The notes beneath the pieces were generated by a model. The model did no database searches. It saw nothing but the letters and a program-made list of their open reading frames with translations, and had not been told where the DNA came from. Of a stretch of DNA of 42,827 nucleotides, positions 1-10,888 are shown in pieces (position 1 is the first letter of the stretch; the number at the start of each line of letters is the position of its first letter). The position numbers were made by a program, and so were the translations under genes. The stretch is from contig RZYG01000004.1 in the NCBI GenBank assembly GCA_009930415.1, positions 1-42,827 of the forward strand, read 5' to 3'. This DNA is from Spartobacteria bacterium. GTDB taxonomy: Bacteria; Verrucomicrobiota; Kiritimatiellia; CAIQIC01; Lenti-01.

Positions 1-17
1 AGATTCGGCCCTCGCTT

Positions 18-93
18 GTAGGGGCTCAGCTTGCTGAGACCGCAGCTATTCCCAAATTTCTCCAAACCCGGTCCGAGCAAGCTCGGCCCCTAC
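18..93. repeat. Paired inverted hairpin repeat (element A)
   Basis: Two copies of a roughly 24-bp module face each other. The first (18-41) starts GTAGGGGC and is followed by a self-complementary arm around CAGCTTGCTG. The second (70-93) is the same module on the other strand with a different arm, CGAGCTTGCTCG. A 28-bp spacer separates them. The shared GTAGGGGC start and GACC end with compensating changes in the stem are visible directly. It resembles the paired hairpins at 9338-9401, 18221-18282, 18308-18386 and 30931-31005. Function unknown; it lies downstream of the cupin gene and could end transcription or be a miniature mobile repeat. Confidence 0.6.
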
Positions 94-141
94 GATTCAA
101 AGCCCGAAATCCGTCTTGCGCCCTTCCGCCCCCCGGCGGAT

Positions 142-510
142 TCAGTCCGCGGCGTCCGCGTAGCACGCGGGGCGAAAGCGCGGGGTGCAGACGGCGAGAA
201 AGACGAGCTCGTCGGCGCCGGCATTGGCGATGCGCTGCCGGCAGCCGGGCGGAATCAGCACGACGGCGCCGGGGCCGACGTCGCGCGGCGGCTCGTCGCC
301 GATCTCGACGCGGCCGCGGCCGGCGAGAATCACGTAGCGCTCGGCGACGCCCGCCAGCCGGTGCCAGCGCGTGGTCGTGCCGGGCGCGACGCGGGCGCGG
401 GCGATGGAGCAGTCCGGATCGTCCGGCAGATTCGACAACTCGAGCACGTGGCAGCCTTCGGCGATGTAAGCTTCGGAAGCGGGATCGGCGGAACGGATGG
501 CGGGATGCAT
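142..510 (-). CDS. Small cupin-domain protein
   Basis: A 122-aa single-domain cupin. The middle reads as a conserved beta-barrel: TTRWHRLAGVAERYVILAGR (metal-site region with His and Glu), then a GxxP-type second motif around PGAVVLIPPGCRQRIANAG. Such proteins bind a metal and a small ligand; the substrate cannot be read from sequence. The longer reading frame could begin at 552, but the Met at 510 (MHPAIRSADP) fits the family length better; neither start has a strong ribosome site. It is divergent from leuS and ends near the hairpin pair at 18-93. A second cupin of similar size lies at 7449-7799, but the two are not close paralogues. Confidence 0.75.
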   Translation of the reverse strand: MHPAIRSADPASEAYIAEGCHVLELSNLPDDPDCSIARARVAPGTTTRWHRLAGVAERYVILAGRGRVEIGDEPPRDVGPGAVVLIPPGCRQRIANAGADELVFLAVCTPRFRPACYADAAD

Positions 511-581
511 GGGGACGTTGTAGCGGGTGGAGGAAGAAAATCCAATATCCAAGGTTCAGATGCAGGCTGGAAAATCGGGCA

Positions 582-610
582 TTGATCGGGCGCGAGGAGG
601 GGGCTACAGT
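582..610 (+). promoter_or_regulatory. Sigma70-like promoter of leuS
   Basis: TTGATC (582-587) and TACAGT (605-610) are separated by 17 bp. The predicted start of transcription would lie about 20 bases before the leuS ATG, and a GAGGTGA ribosome site sits at about 629-635. Read by eye only. Confidence 0.5.
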
Positions 611-639
611 GCCGGCTGTATCCATTTTGAGGTGAATCC

Positions 640-3243
640 ATGGCGTATCCGCATTCCGACATCGAAACGAAGTGGCAGAAGTACTGGGAGCAGCACAAGA
701 CGTTCCGCACCCCGGAGGCGATCGATCCGTCCCAACCCAAGTTCTACGTGTTGGACATGTTTCCGTATCCCAGCGGCGCGGGGCTGCACGTGGGGCATCC
801 GGAGGGCTACACGGCCACGGACATCCAGGCGCGTTTCAAGCGGATGAAGGGCTTCAACGTCCTGCACCCGATGGGCTACGACTCGTTCGGCCTGCCGGCG
901 GAGCAGTACGCCATCAAGACCGGCGAGCATCCGCGGAAAATCACCTACGAGAACATCGCGACGTTCCGCCGGCAGCTCAAGATGCTGGGCTTTTCCTACG
1001 ACTGGGACCGCGAGATCGCGACGACGGACGAGGATTACGTGCGCTGGACGCAGTGGATCTTCCTGCAGCTCTTCAAGCGCGGGTTGGCCTACGAGAGCGA
1101 GCTGCCCGTGAACTGGAGCCCCGACCTGTGCGCCGTGCTGGCGAACGAAGAGGTCGAGGAATGGCGCGCGAAGGGTTTCAGCGTGGAACGCCGCTCGATG
1201 CGCCAGTGGGTGCTCAAGATCACCGCGTACGCCGAGCGGCTGCTGGCGGATCTCGACGGCCTCGACTGGCCCGAGAGCATCAAGGAAATGCAGCGCAACT
1301 GGATCGGCAAGAGCGAAGGCGCGGAAGTCGATTTCGCCATCGGCGGCGAGACGATCCGCGTCTTCACGACGCGGCCCGACACGCTCTTCGGCGCGACCTA
1401 CATGGTGCTGGCGCCGGAGCATCCGCTGGTGGCGAAGATCGCGACTCCGGAGCAGGCCGAGGCCGTGGCGGCCTATCGGGTCGCCGCCGCCGGCAAGAGC
1501 GACCTCGAACGCACGGAACTGGCCAAGGAGAAAACCGGCGTTTTCACCGGCGCCTATGCGACGAATCCGGTCAACGGAAAGCAAATCCCGGTCTGGGTGG
1601 CGGACTACGTGCTCTGGGGCTACGGCACGGGCGCCATCATGGCGGTACCGGCGCACGACACGCGCGATTTCGAATTCGCGACGAAGTTCGGCCTGCCGAT
1701 CGTCCAGGTGGTGCAGCCGCCGGCGGGCGTGGACTGGCGCGGCTACGTCGACGACGGCATCGCCGTCAATTCCGGCGAATACGACGGGCTGTCCACGGCG
1801 GAATTCAAGCAGCGCATCGTGGCCTGGCTTGAAAAAACGGGGAAGGGGCAGGGCAAGACGAACTACAAGCTGCGCGACTGGCTCTTCAGCCGCCAGCGGT
1901 TCTGGGGCGAGCCGTTCCCGCTGCTGCACTGCGAGAAGTGCGGCGTGGTGGCCGTGCCGGAAGACCAGCTGCCCGTGCGCCTGCCCGAGATGAAGGATTA
2001 CCGCCCGACGGCCGACGGCCAGCCCCCGCTGGCGCGCGCGACCGACTGGCTCCAGGCCACCTGCCCGACGTGCGGCGGCCCCGCGCGGCGCGAGACGAAC
2101 ACCATGCCGCAATGGGCCGGCTCGTGCTGGTACTACCTGCGCTATATCGATCCGCAGAACGGTTCGGCGCTGGTCGATCCGGCGAAGGAAAAATACTGGA
2201 TGCCGGTGGACCTCTACGTCGGCGGCGCGGAACACGCCGTGCTGCACCTGCTTTACGCCCGCTTCTGGCACAAGGTGCTCTTCGACTGCGGCGCCGTTTC
2301 GACGAAGGAGCCGTTCCAAAAGCTCGTCAACCAAGGCATGATCCTGGGCGAAGTGGAATATCTGGCCTACCGCGACGCGGCCGGCGCCTGGGTCTCCGCG
2401 GAGCGCGTGGACGAAAACGGCTGCGACGCGCGCACCGGCGAGAAGTACGCCCCGGCACACGTGACGGAGGCCGACCTGCAGAAGCAGGGCGACGGCTTCG
2501 TCCTGAAAGGCCAGCCGGAAATCCGCGTGTCCGCGCGCGCCTACAAGATGAGCAAGAGCCGCGGCAACGTCATCAATCCCGACGACATCGTCCAGGAGTA
2601 CGGCGCGGATTCCCTGCGGCTCTACGAGATGTTCATGGGCCCGCTGACGCAGGTGAAGCCCTGGAGCATGAAGGGCGTGGAAGGCGTCTCGCGCTTCCTG
2701 AGCCGCGTGTACCGCCTGGCGGTGGACGAGGAAACCGGCGCGCCGGCGACTAAACTGGGCGACGCCGAACCGACCCAGGCGCAGCTCCGCGCGCTGCACG
2801 CCGCGATCAAGAAGGTGACGCACGACGTCGAGGGCATGGAATACAACACGGCCATTTCCGCGATGATGATCTTCGTCAACGAAGCGCAGGCGTGGGAGAC
2901 CATTCCGCGGTCGCTGCTGTCGACGTTCGTCTTGATCCTGAGTCCCTTCGCGCCGCATCTGGCCGAGGAGCTGTGGAGCCGTCTGGGCCATGCCGAATCC
3001 CTCGCGCACGAGCCGTGGCCGGCGTGGGACGAAGCCGTTCTGCAGGAAGACGAGCTGGAAATCCCGGTGCAGGTGAACGGCAAGGTGCGCGGCCGCATCC
3101 GCGTGCCGGCCGCCGCCGGCCAGGACGTCGTGCTCGCCGCGGCGCTGGCGTGCGCCGAAGCCGCGCCGTTCTTCGCGGGCAAGCAAATCAAGAAGCAGAT
3201 CTACGTCCCGAAACGGATGGTGAATCTGGTCGTCGCGGGCTGA
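640..3243 (+). CDS. leuS: Leucyl-tRNA synthetase
   Basis: Cytoplasmic class I aminoacyl-tRNA synthetase that charges tRNA-Leu. The 867-aa length is normal for bacterial LeuRS. The HIGH motif appears as HVGH at residues 50-53, and KMSKS is present exactly at 636-640. The editing (CP1) insertion is present between about residues 225 and 420, and two cysteine pairs (HCEKCG and CPTCGG) around residues 430-485 look like a zinc-binding module. The C-terminal anticodon-binding region ends with the [11 protein letters not shown]-type segment typical of the family. The ATG at 640 has a GAGGTGA ribosome site. The next gene follows after 22 bases with its own GGAGGA site, so the two are probably cotranscribed. 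Confidence 0.98.
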   Translation: MAYPHSDIETKWQKYWEQHKTFRTPEAIDPSQPKFYVLDMFPYPSGAGLHVGHPEGYTATDIQARFKRMKGFNVLHPMGYDSFGLPAEQYAIKTGEHPRKITYENIATFRRQLKMLGFSYDWDREIATTDEDYVRWTQWIFLQLFKRGLAYESELPVNWSPDLCAVLANEEVEEWRAKGFSVERRSMRQWVLKITAYAERLLADLDGLDWPESIKEMQRNWIGKSEGAEVDFAIGGETIRVFTTRPDTLFGATYMVLAPEHPLVAKIATPEQAEAVAAYRVAAAGKSDLERTELAKEKTGVFTGAYATNPVNGKQIPVWVADYVLWGYGTGAIMAVPAHDTRDFEFATKFGLPIVQVVQPPAGVDWRGYVDDGIAVNSGEYDGLSTAEFKQRIVAWLEKTGKGQGKTNYKLRDWLFSRQRFWGEPFPLLHCEKCGVVAVPEDQLPVRLPEMKDYRPTADGQPPLARATDWLQATCPTCGGPARRETNTMPQWAGSCWYYLRYIDPQNGSALVDPAKEKYWMPVDLYVGGAEHAVLHLLYARFWHKVLFDCGAVSTKEPFQKLVNQGMILGEVEYLAYRDAAGAWVSAERVDENGCDARTGEKYAPAHVTEADLQKQGDGFVLKGQPEIRVSARAYKMSKSRGNVINPDDIVQEYGADSLRLYEMFMGPLTQVKPWSMKGVEGVSRFLSRVYRLAVDEETGAPATKLGDAEPTQAQLRALHAAIKKVTHDVEGMEYNTAISAMMIFVNEAQAWETIPRSLLSTFVLILSPFAPHLAEELWSRLGHAESLAHEPWPAWDEAVLQEDELEIPVQVNGKVRGRIRVPAAAGQDVVLAAALACAEAAPFFAGKQIKKQIYVPKRMVNLVVAG

Positions 3244-3265
3244 CCGCCGAGGACGGAGGAACGAC

Positions 3266-4333
3266 ATGGGCGAGCTCACGAATGCGCTGCAAGGCAAGTT
3301 GAACAGCCGGCAAAGCCACGTGAAGGGTCCGGGCGAAAAGCAACTGGATCTGTTCTCGTCCCTTTCGGACCGGGAAGGCGCCGCGCCCAAGATCGTGTTT
3401 TCCAAATCCGATGCGCCGGCGGCGCCGCCGCGCCCGGAACCGGAATGGGTCTTGCCGCCGGGCGGCCCGCCGCCCGACGTCGCGGCCGACGTGCGCGCGG
3501 TCCTGTCCGAATCCGGCCCGGCCCGGCCCGTCGAAACGCCAGCGGCCGACGGCGCGGAGAGGCCGCCGCTGCGCACGGGCATCTACCACCGTCCGCAGCG
3601 GACGGCGGCTTCGCTCGCGCCCCCGCCGCCGTCTCCAAGCCCTTCCCCGCGCTTGTCGCTGGCGGTCCGGATCCGCGACTGGTTCGCCGGCGTCGAACTG
3701 GATCGCCGGATGGTCGCGCTGGTCCTCGTGCTGTGCGTGCTGATGGGGCTGATCGGTTTCTGGAGCGCCTGTCCGCGCGGCGATGCCGTCCCGGTCGAAC
3801 CGGCGGCTGAAACCGCCGCCGCGCCGATCGAAGAACCCCCGGCCGCGCCGGAACCGGCATCGGCGGCAATGCCCCCGGCGGCGGCACCGGCCGCCGCGGC
3901 GCCGCTGATTCCGTCCGACTGGAAAATCCCGGGCACGACCGTGCTCAAAGCGGAAAACGGCGGCCAACTGGTGCGCTTCGATGCCCCGGTATTCGTTTCG
4001 ACCGACCGCATTTCCGTTGAAGGCATGCGCGCGCTGAAGGCGGTGGCCGCGAAACTCGTCGCGCTCAAATCCGGCGCGCGGGTGGTGGTGACCGGATTCA
4101 CCGACGACTTGCCGCTGACCAAAACGACGGACCGGTTCAAGAGCAACGTGGACATCGCGGCGGCGCGCGCCGCGGCGGCCAAGGCGCATCTGGAGCAGTT
4201 TGCCCGCGCGAACAAGGCCCTGATCTTCGAGGCCCGCACCGGCGAGACGTCCCAGGCGCCGTTTCCCAACGACTCGCCGCAGAACCGGCGGCTGAACCGC
4301 ACGGCGACCGTGCACGTGTTTCCCGCGCCCTGA
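3266..4333 (+). CDS. Membrane-anchored protein with C-terminal OmpA/MotB-like domain
   Basis: A 355-aa protein. The first ~145 residues are a Pro/Ala-rich, low-complexity cytoplasmic region; a single transmembrane helix follows at about 149-168 (MVALVLVLCVLMGLIGFW); a Pro/Ala linker leads to a C-terminal domain at about 235-355. That domain has the pattern of OmpA family peptidoglycan-associated domains: SGARVVVTGFTDDLP, then an AAARAAAAKAHLEQFA helix and a final NRRLNRTATVHV strand. The likely role is tethering to peptidoglycan from the inner membrane, inferred from topology. A GGAGGA ribosome site precedes the ATG by 6 bases. It lies between leuS and ettA in the same direction. Confidence 0.75.
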   Translation: MGELTNALQGKLNSRQSHVKGPGEKQLDLFSSLSDREGAAPKIVFSKSDAPAAPPRPEPEWVLPPGGPPPDVAADVRAVLSESGPARPVETPAADGAERPPLRTGIYHRPQRTAASLAPPPPSPSPSPRLSLAVRIRDWFAGVELDRRMVALVLVLCVLMGLIGFWSACPRGDAVPVEPAAETAAAPIEEPPAAPEPASAAMPPAAAPAAAAPLIPSDWKIPGTTVLKAENGGQLVRFDAPVFVSTDRISVEGMRALKAVAAKLVALKSGARVVVTGFTDDLPLTKTTDRFKSNVDIAAARAAAAKAHLEQFARANKALIFEARTGETSQAPFPNDSPQNRRLNRTATVHVFPAP

Positions 4334-4364
4334 CCGGCGCGACCGTTCAACCAGGAGAATCCCC

Positions 4365-6032
<1,668 letters not shown>

Positions 6033-6034
6033 CG

Positions 6035-7429
6035 ATGACGGGACGCCGGTCCATTTGCGGAATCCTGCTGGCGGGGGCCTGCGCCTGCGCCGCGCAGGCG
6101 CAAGCGCCGGATCCGTTGGCGTTGCAGCCCCGGCGGCCCGGACGCACCGCGATCACCAGCGCCGATCGCCGGTTCACGGTGTCGGGCCTGACTTCCGCCG
6201 AAAACATGGTGCTGGCCCGCAAGCTGGCCGATCACGCCGCCCAGGTGGAAGCTGTCGCGGGCATGCCGTTGCCGATGCAAAGGGGGCAGATCCTCAGCGT
6301 CATGGTCCAACGTTCGTCCGCGCCCGATGCCCGGGTGCTCAAGGTGCAAGGGTGGGACAATGGCCAGTTCTACCAGCGGCTCGTCGTGCCCGGCGCCCGG
6401 CAGCTCGACGAAGAAGACCTGCTGGAAGGCGCCACCTGGCTGTTGCTGAACCGCTACGCGGCCGAATACGTGCCGGCCGGCCAGCGCCACGGCCTGGGCG
6501 CCACCGTGCCGGACTGGATTTCCACCGGACTGGCGCAGAACCTCCAGGCGGCGTTCCGGGCGCGCAACCGCAACTGGATCGCCCGCGAAATGGCCGAAAG
6601 CCGCGTCCTGCCGCTGGCCCGCGTGATCAAAAACGAGCTTCTGCCGTCCGGTCCTTGGCGCGAAAAGGCCTATGCCTCCGCCGCCGTCGAGTTGCTGTTT
6701 CCCGACGGCGAGGCCCGCGCGTGGTCGGCGCTGTTCCGAACGGTCGGCCTGCGCCAGGGCATCGATGCCGCTTGGCTGCGGCAAAACTGCGCGGCCCTGG
6801 GCACGCGGAATCCGGAAACCGTCTGGCGGGAATTTCTCGAGCGCAAAGTGCGCGCGCGCTCCGCGGAGGCCTGGGGCGACCGGTCGCTCCAGATCGAAGA
6901 ACAGTTGCTCCAAACCCTGAACTTCCGGCCGCGCGACTGGCTGGACGACGTGCCCGACGACGTGCCGGAGGATTGGTTCGCCCGCGATTTGATCGCGGTG
7001 CGCGCCGAGCCATGGGTTGCGCCGCTGGCGGGCGCGCTGGCGCTGCAGATCCGCAGCCTGGAACTGGGCGCGCCGCCCGCGCTGGTGGCCGTGCTGGCCT
7101 CCTACGTCGCGTTCTTCGAGCAGCTGGGCGCGCCGCCCGCCGATAAATCGCCGTGGTGGCGGTTCGGCAAGAAAGAGCCCGAAGCCCTCCGCCCGCCGGA
7201 CGGCGCGACCTGGCAAGTGGCGCTGAACCAACTTTGGCAGCGCGCCGAGCGCGCCCACCAGACGTTTCTCGAAACGCACCAGAACCGCAAGCGCTACGTG
7301 GATTCGTTCGATCGGTCCGAACCCGGAGAATTCACGACACCGGTTCCCGCCGCGGCCGACGTGCCGCGCACGCGGCTGCAACGATACGTGGACGATTTCG
7401 AGGAGCGCCGGAACCGCGCGGCGTTCTGA
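6035..7429 (+). CDS. Unrecognised secreted protein, possibly a degenerate metallopeptidase
   Basis: A 464-aa protein with a likely signal peptide (residues 1-24, ending AQAQA). The start ATG is three bases after the ettA stop, so translation is probably coupled. I do not recognise the family with confidence. The block VPDWISTGLAQNLQ at about 159-172 resembles the P-x-W-x-x-x-G-L-A segment that follows the HExxH helix in gluzincin peptidases, but the preceding helix reads LEGATWLLLNRYAAEY with no HExxH. If related, it has lost catalysis. The C-terminal ~150 residues are helical and charged, with KSPWWRFGKKEPEAL near residue 370. Function unknown. Confidence 0.6.
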   Translation: MTGRRSICGILLAGACACAAQAQAPDPLALQPRRPGRTAITSADRRFTVSGLTSAENMVLARKLADHAAQVEAVAGMPLPMQRGQILSVMVQRSSAPDARVLKVQGWDNGQFYQRLVVPGARQLDEEDLLEGATWLLLNRYAAEYVPAGQRHGLGATVPDWISTGLAQNLQAAFRARNRNWIAREMAESRVLPLARVIKNELLPSGPWREKAYASAAVELLFPDGEARAWSALFRTVGLRQGIDAAWLRQNCAALGTRNPETVWREFLERKVRARSAEAWGDRSLQIEEQLLQTLNFRPRDWLDDVPDDVPEDWFARDLIAVRAEPWVAPLAGALALQIRSLELGAPPALVAVLASYVAFFEQLGAPPADKSPWWRFGKKEPEALRPPDGATWQVALNQLWQRAERAHQTFLETHQNRKRYVDSFDRSEPGEFTTPVPAAADVPRTRLQRYVDDFEERRNRAAF

Positions 7430-7448
7430 CCCGCGGTCCGCGCGCGGC

Positions 7449-7799
7449 CTACTTCTCCTTGATCATCACCAGCGCCATCTTGAACGGTTGGGCGGCGTTC
7501 AGGGCGTGGGGAAGGTTGGCCGGCATGATCACCATGTCGCCGGTCTTGGCCAGCAGCGCCTTGCCGTCGATCGTGATTTCCGCTTCGCCTTCGAGGATCC
7601 AGACCATGGCGTCGTAGGGCGCGGAATGGGTGCTGAGGCCCTGACCTTGGTCGAACGCAAACAGCGTCACCGTGCCGGCGGGCTTGGAAATCACGGTGCG
7701 GCTGACGACGGCGCCGGGCTGGACGCCGACCATGCCGGCCATGGGCAAGGCCTGGGACATCAAATTCCGGGCGGGATTCGGGGTGGTTTCGGAACTCAT
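7449..7799 (-). CDS. Cupin-domain protein
   Basis: A 116-aa small cupin. The barrel is visible from FAFDQGQGLSTHSAPYDAMV through ILEGEAEITIDGK to GDMVIMPANLPHALNA, the last being the usual second cupin motif with a conserved His. Such proteins often bind metal and act as isomerases, dioxygenases or sensors; substrate not readable. I place the start at 7799 because GAAGGAGAG sits seven bases upstream, although the frame stays open to 7853. It is convergent with the gene ending at 7429 and divergent from the TPM-domain gene. Confidence 0.8.
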   Translation of the reverse strand: MSSETTPNPARNLMSQALPMAGMVGVQPGAVVSRTVISKPAGTVTLFAFDQGQGLSTHSAPYDAMVWILEGEAEITIDGKALLAKTGDMVIMPANLPHALNAAQPFKMALVMIKEK

Positions 7800-7825
7800 G
7801 GGCTCTCTCCTTCGATTGAGTCGGC

Positions 7826-7853
7826 AAGATACCGCATGTTTCGCCGATTTCAA
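7826..7853 (-). promoter_or_regulatory. Promoter of the second cupin gene
   Basis: On the minus strand TTGAAA (7848-7853) and TATCTT (7826-7831) are 16 bp apart, placing a transcription start just upstream of the cupin ribosome site. By-eye call. Confidence 0.45.
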
Positions 7854-7894
7854 AAAGTCTAGCTCCCGGAGGAGGTTTTGATAACGTATCGGGC

Positions 7895-8644
7895 ATGAGG
7901 TCGTTCAGATTCATGGTTTGCGCGGTCTGGTTGGCGGCGGTGGGCGCCGGTGCGCAGATCGAGTCGGACCGGTTCCGGGAGAGTCTGGTGCCGCAAGGGC
8001 ACGTGAACGATTGGGCGGGAGTCTTCACGCCCGAGCAGAAGGTCGAGCTGGAAAGCCGCATCGCCGCGGTGCGCCAGGCGACCGGCGCGCAACTGGCGGT
8101 CGTGGCCGTGAAGTCGCTGCAAGGGGGCGAAATCAACGATTTCGCGGTCCAGTTGTTCGCACAATGGGGCATCGGCGAAAAGGGCAAGGACAACGGCGTC
8201 CTGCTGCTGGCGGCCATCGAGGACCGCGCGATGTGGATCGAAGTCGGCTACGGCCTGGAAGGCGTGCTCAACGACGCCAAATGCGGACGCATTCGCGACG
8301 AATGGATCTTCCCGCGCTTCAAGGAAGGGGACTACGCGCAGGGCCTGAGCGACGGCGCCGACGCCTTGCTGAAAGTCATGGGCGGCGAGGCGCTGCCGGA
8401 GCCGACCGCACCGGAGAACAATCCGATCGCGGCCGCGGTGTTCCTCATGATTTTCGCGCTCATATTCATCCTGATCGTCCGGGCGGCGATCCGCGGCGGC
8501 AAGGGCGGCGGCGGGTTGTCCAGCGGTGGAATTTCCGGCGGCGGGCTGTCCGGCCGGGGCTGGAGCGGCGGCGGGGGCGGGGGCGGGGTCGGCGGATTCG
8601 GCGGCGGACGTTCGGGCGGCGGCGGGGCCGGCGGGCGCTGGTGA
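7895..8644 (+). CDS. TPM-domain membrane protein (YgcG-like)
   Basis: A 249-aa protein: signal peptide at 1-20, a TPM domain at about 36-155 (VNDWAGVFTPEQKVELESRI, then AIEDRAMWIEVGYGLEGVLND), a transmembrane helix at about 176-197, and a Gly/Ser-rich tail (198-249) made almost only of GGG runs. TPM proteins occur in bacterial envelopes and photosystem repair; the bacterial role is poorly defined. The next gene is lemA, a pairing found in many genomes, suggesting a shared envelope function. A GGAGGAGG stretch lies 19 bases upstream of the ATG, too far for an ideal ribosome site. Confidence 0.85.
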   Translation: MRSFRFMVCAVWLAAVGAGAQIESDRFRESLVPQGHVNDWAGVFTPEQKVELESRIAAVRQATGAQLAVVAVKSLQGGEINDFAVQLFAQWGIGEKGKDNGVLLLAAIEDRAMWIEVGYGLEGVLNDAKCGRIRDEWIFPRFKEGDYAQGLSDGADALLKVMGGEALPEPTAPENNPIAAAVFLMIFALIFILIVRAAIRGGKGGGGLSSGGISGGGLSGRGWSGGGGGGGVGGFGGGRSGGGGAGGRW

Positions 8645-8674
8645 TTTGGAAAGACAACGGAAAGGAACGGCATC

Positions 8675-9238
8675 ATGAAGGGTTGTTTGATAGCGGGCGG
8701 CGGCGTGGTCTTGCTGGCGATCGTCGTCGGCCTGATGGTCATGGGCATGTACAACGGCGTCGTGGCGAAAGACGAGGCCTGCAACAAGGCGTGGGGCAAC
8801 GTGGAATCCGTGCTGCAGCGCCGGTTCGACCTGATTCCGAATCTGGTCAACACGGTGAAAGGCTACGCCGAACACGAACAAGGCATCCTGGAAGAAATCA
8901 CCCGCCTGCGCAGCCAGTGGGGCGAGGCCAAATCGACGGCGGAAAAAATGGAAGCGGGCTCCGGCCTGGAAGGCGCGTTGAGCCGCCTGATGGTCGTGGT
9001 GGAGAACTATCCGGACCTGAAGGCCAACCAGAATTTCGTCGCCTTGCAGGACGAGCTGGCGGGGACCGAAAACCGGATCAACGTCGAGCGCCAGCGCTTC
9101 AATGAGTCGGTGCAGGCCTACAACGTGACCGTCCGGCAATTCCCGACGGCGTTCGTGGCGCGGCTGGCGGGTTTCCAGACCCGCGCGCCGTTCGCGGCCG
9201 CCCCAGGCGCCGAAACGGCTCCGACCGTCCAGTTCTAG
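8675..9238 (+). CDS. lemA: LemA family protein
   Basis: A 187-aa LemA protein: a short N-terminal membrane helix (about residues 5-25) followed by a long helical domain. The conserved CNKAWGNVESVLQRRFDLIPNLVNTVKGYAEHE segment and SRLMVVVENYPDLKANQNF block are intact, as is the final RLAGF-type motif. Molecular function remains unclear across bacteria, though the family is membrane-bound with a four-helix-like outer domain. AAGGAA lies about seven bases upstream of the ATG. It follows the TPM gene by 30 bases and is probably in the same transcript. Confidence 0.93.
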   Translation: MKGCLIAGGGVVLLAIVVGLMVMGMYNGVVAKDEACNKAWGNVESVLQRRFDLIPNLVNTVKGYAEHEQGILEEITRLRSQWGEAKSTAEKMEAGSGLEGALSRLMVVVENYPDLKANQNFVALQDELAGTENRINVERQRFNESVQAYNVTVRQFPTAFVARLAGFQTRAPFAAAPGAETAPTVQF

Positions 9239-9281
9239 ATCGCGGAAACAGGGCTCCGGGCCGACTCCCGGCCGCGGAGGG

Positions 9282-9438
9282 GCGCATCTGCGATTGGGTG
9301 CATTCTCGGCTGCATCGGGATGTAAAGGCTTGTCTTCGTGGCACGCGGCTCCTGCCGCGTGCGGCTGGGAAAATCCGCGCGGGGCGGGAGCCCCACGCTA
9401 CAAAAGCCAATGCTGGCGACACCTGATCGCAGATGCGC
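9282..9438. repeat. MITE-like element with terminal inverted repeats and two hairpins (element B)
   Basis: About 157 bp in the lemA-rarA gap. The ends are inverted copies of GCGCATCTGCGAT plus YRGGTG (9282-9300 and 9420-9438). Inside are two hairpins with long GC stems: 9338-9362 (stem GCACGCGG/CCGCGTGC, loop CTCCTG) and 9376-9401 (on the minus strand GTAGCG then stem GGGG/CCCC, loop CTCCCG). A related but diverged copy on the opposite strand lies at 18185-18290. No open reading frame of its own is credible. It fits a non-autonomous mobile repeat or a transcribed structured element; the element overlaps the region that would hold the rarA promoter. Confidence 0.65.
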
Positions 9439-9507
9439 CCGCCGCGGAACCTGTCCGATTTTTTGGATTGGGCCGGCCCCCGGAATCTGGCATTCTGGCG
9501 GGGTTTT

Positions 9508-10869
9508 ATGAGCGATCTCTTCGAACCTGCCCCGGTGGACAAGCCGGACTTCGACGCCACCCGCCGCCCGCTGGCGGCGCGGATGCGCCCGCGCACGCTG
9601 GAAGACATCGTGGGGCAAGACCACATCCTCGGTCCCGGCAAGCTGCTGCGGCGGGTGATCGAAGCAGACCGCCTGTCGAGCATCATCCTCTACGGCCCGC
9701 CCGGCTGCGGCAAGACGTCGCTGGCGGAAGTCATCGCGCGGACGACGCGGCGGGCGTTCGATCGGTCGAGCGGCGTGCTGTCGAACGTGGCGGGCCTGCG
9801 GCAGTCGCTGGAAGCCGCCAAGCAGCGCCGCGCGGCGTCGGGCCGCGAGACGATCCTGTTCATCGACGAAATCCACCGCTTCAACAAGGCGCAGCAGGAC
9901 GTCCTGTTGCCGTACGTGGAGGAGGGGGCGGTCACGCTGATCGGCGCGACGACCCACAATCCCTTCTTCTTCATCAACAATCCGCTGACGTCGCGCAGCC
10001 AGATTTTCCAGCTCGAACCGCTGGACGCGGCGGCGGTGGCGCAGCTGCTGCGGCGGGCGCTGGCGCATCCCGAGGGGCTGGGGCACCTGAAGATCGCCAT
10101 GGACGACGCGGCGGTGGCGCACCTGGCGGCCGTGTGCGAAGGCGACGGCCGGCGCGCGCTCAACGCGCTGGAAATCGCCGCGCTGACGACCGCGCCCGGA
10201 CCGGACGGCGTCATCCACGTCACGCGCGCGGTGACGGAAGAAAGCATCCAGAAGAAAGCCGTGGTCTACGACCACGACGAAGATGGGCACTACGACACGA
10301 TTTCGGCGTTTATCAAGAGCGTGCGCGGTTCGGATCCGAACGCGGCGCTCTACTGGCTGGCCAAGATGCTCTACGCGGGGGAGGACCCCCGGTTCGTGGC
10401 GCGCCGGCTGGTCATCCTGGCCAGCGAGGATATCGGCAACGCCGATCCGCGCGGGCTGAGCGTGGCGGTGGCGACGCTCGAAGCCGTGGATTTCGTGGGC
10501 ATGCCCGAGGCGCGCATCGCCTTGGCGCAGGCCACGACCTATCTGGCGACGGCCCCCAAGAGCAACGCCGCCTACATGGGCCTCGAAGCGGCCACGGCCG
10601 ACGTGAAGGAAGGCCGCACCTTGCCGGTGCCGCGGCATCTGCGCAGCACGGGCTCCCAGCGGGCCGCCCAGGCGTTTGGTCACCAGGGATACCAGTATGC
10701 CCACGATTTCGAAGGCCATTTCGTGGATCAGGAATACGTGCCAACCGACAAAATCTACTATCAGCCGACCTCGGAAGGCTACGAAGAGGTCATCCGCAAG
10801 CGACTCGAGCATTGGCAGGGCCTCCGGAAAGCCGCCCGGCAGGGGAAATCGCCGCCGGCGGCGGGCTGA
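9508..10869 (+). CDS. rarA: Replication-associated recombination ATPase RarA (MgsA)
   Basis: A 453-aa AAA+ clamp-loader-like ATPase acting at stalled replication forks. Walker A GPPGCGKTS and Walker B ILFIDEIHRF are present, followed by the sensor-1 region (TLIGATTHNPFFFINNPLTSR) and the C-terminal tetramerisation region (KSVRGSDPNAALYWLAKML, GHQGYQYAHDFEGHFVDQEY), all as in E. coli RarA. The frame is open from 9433, but MSDLFEPAPVDKPDFD at 9508 matches the family N-terminus and has a GGCGGGG stretch upstream. No partner gene is adjacent. Confidence 0.96.
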   Translation: MSDLFEPAPVDKPDFDATRRPLAARMRPRTLEDIVGQDHILGPGKLLRRVIEADRLSSIILYGPPGCGKTSLAEVIARTTRRAFDRSSGVLSNVAGLRQSLEAAKQRRAASGRETILFIDEIHRFNKAQQDVLLPYVEEGAVTLIGATTHNPFFFINNPLTSRSQIFQLEPLDAAAVAQLLRRALAHPEGLGHLKIAMDDAAVAHLAAVCEGDGRRALNALEIAALTTAPGPDGVIHVTRAVTEESIQKKAVVYDHDEDGHYDTISAFIKSVRGSDPNAALYWLAKMLYAGEDPRFVARRLVILASEDIGNADPRGLSVAVATLEAVDFVGMPEARIALAQATTYLATAPKSNAAYMGLEAATADVKEGRTLPVPRHLRSTGSQRAAQAFGHQGYQYAHDFEGHFVDQEYVPTDKIYYQPTSEGYEEVIRKRLEHWQGLRKAARQGKSPPAAG

Positions 10870-10888
10870 AAACTTGCCGAGGATAGGC

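Noticed and set aside
604-3582. A 992-aa open frame on the minus strand opposite leuS
   Set aside because: Antisense shadow of leuS in high-GC DNA; the product is His/Arg/Val-rich with no domain pattern.
7431-7448. Terminator between the convergent genes ending at 7429 and 7449
   Set aside because: A CCGCG/CGCGG stem exists but it is short and lacks a T-tract.
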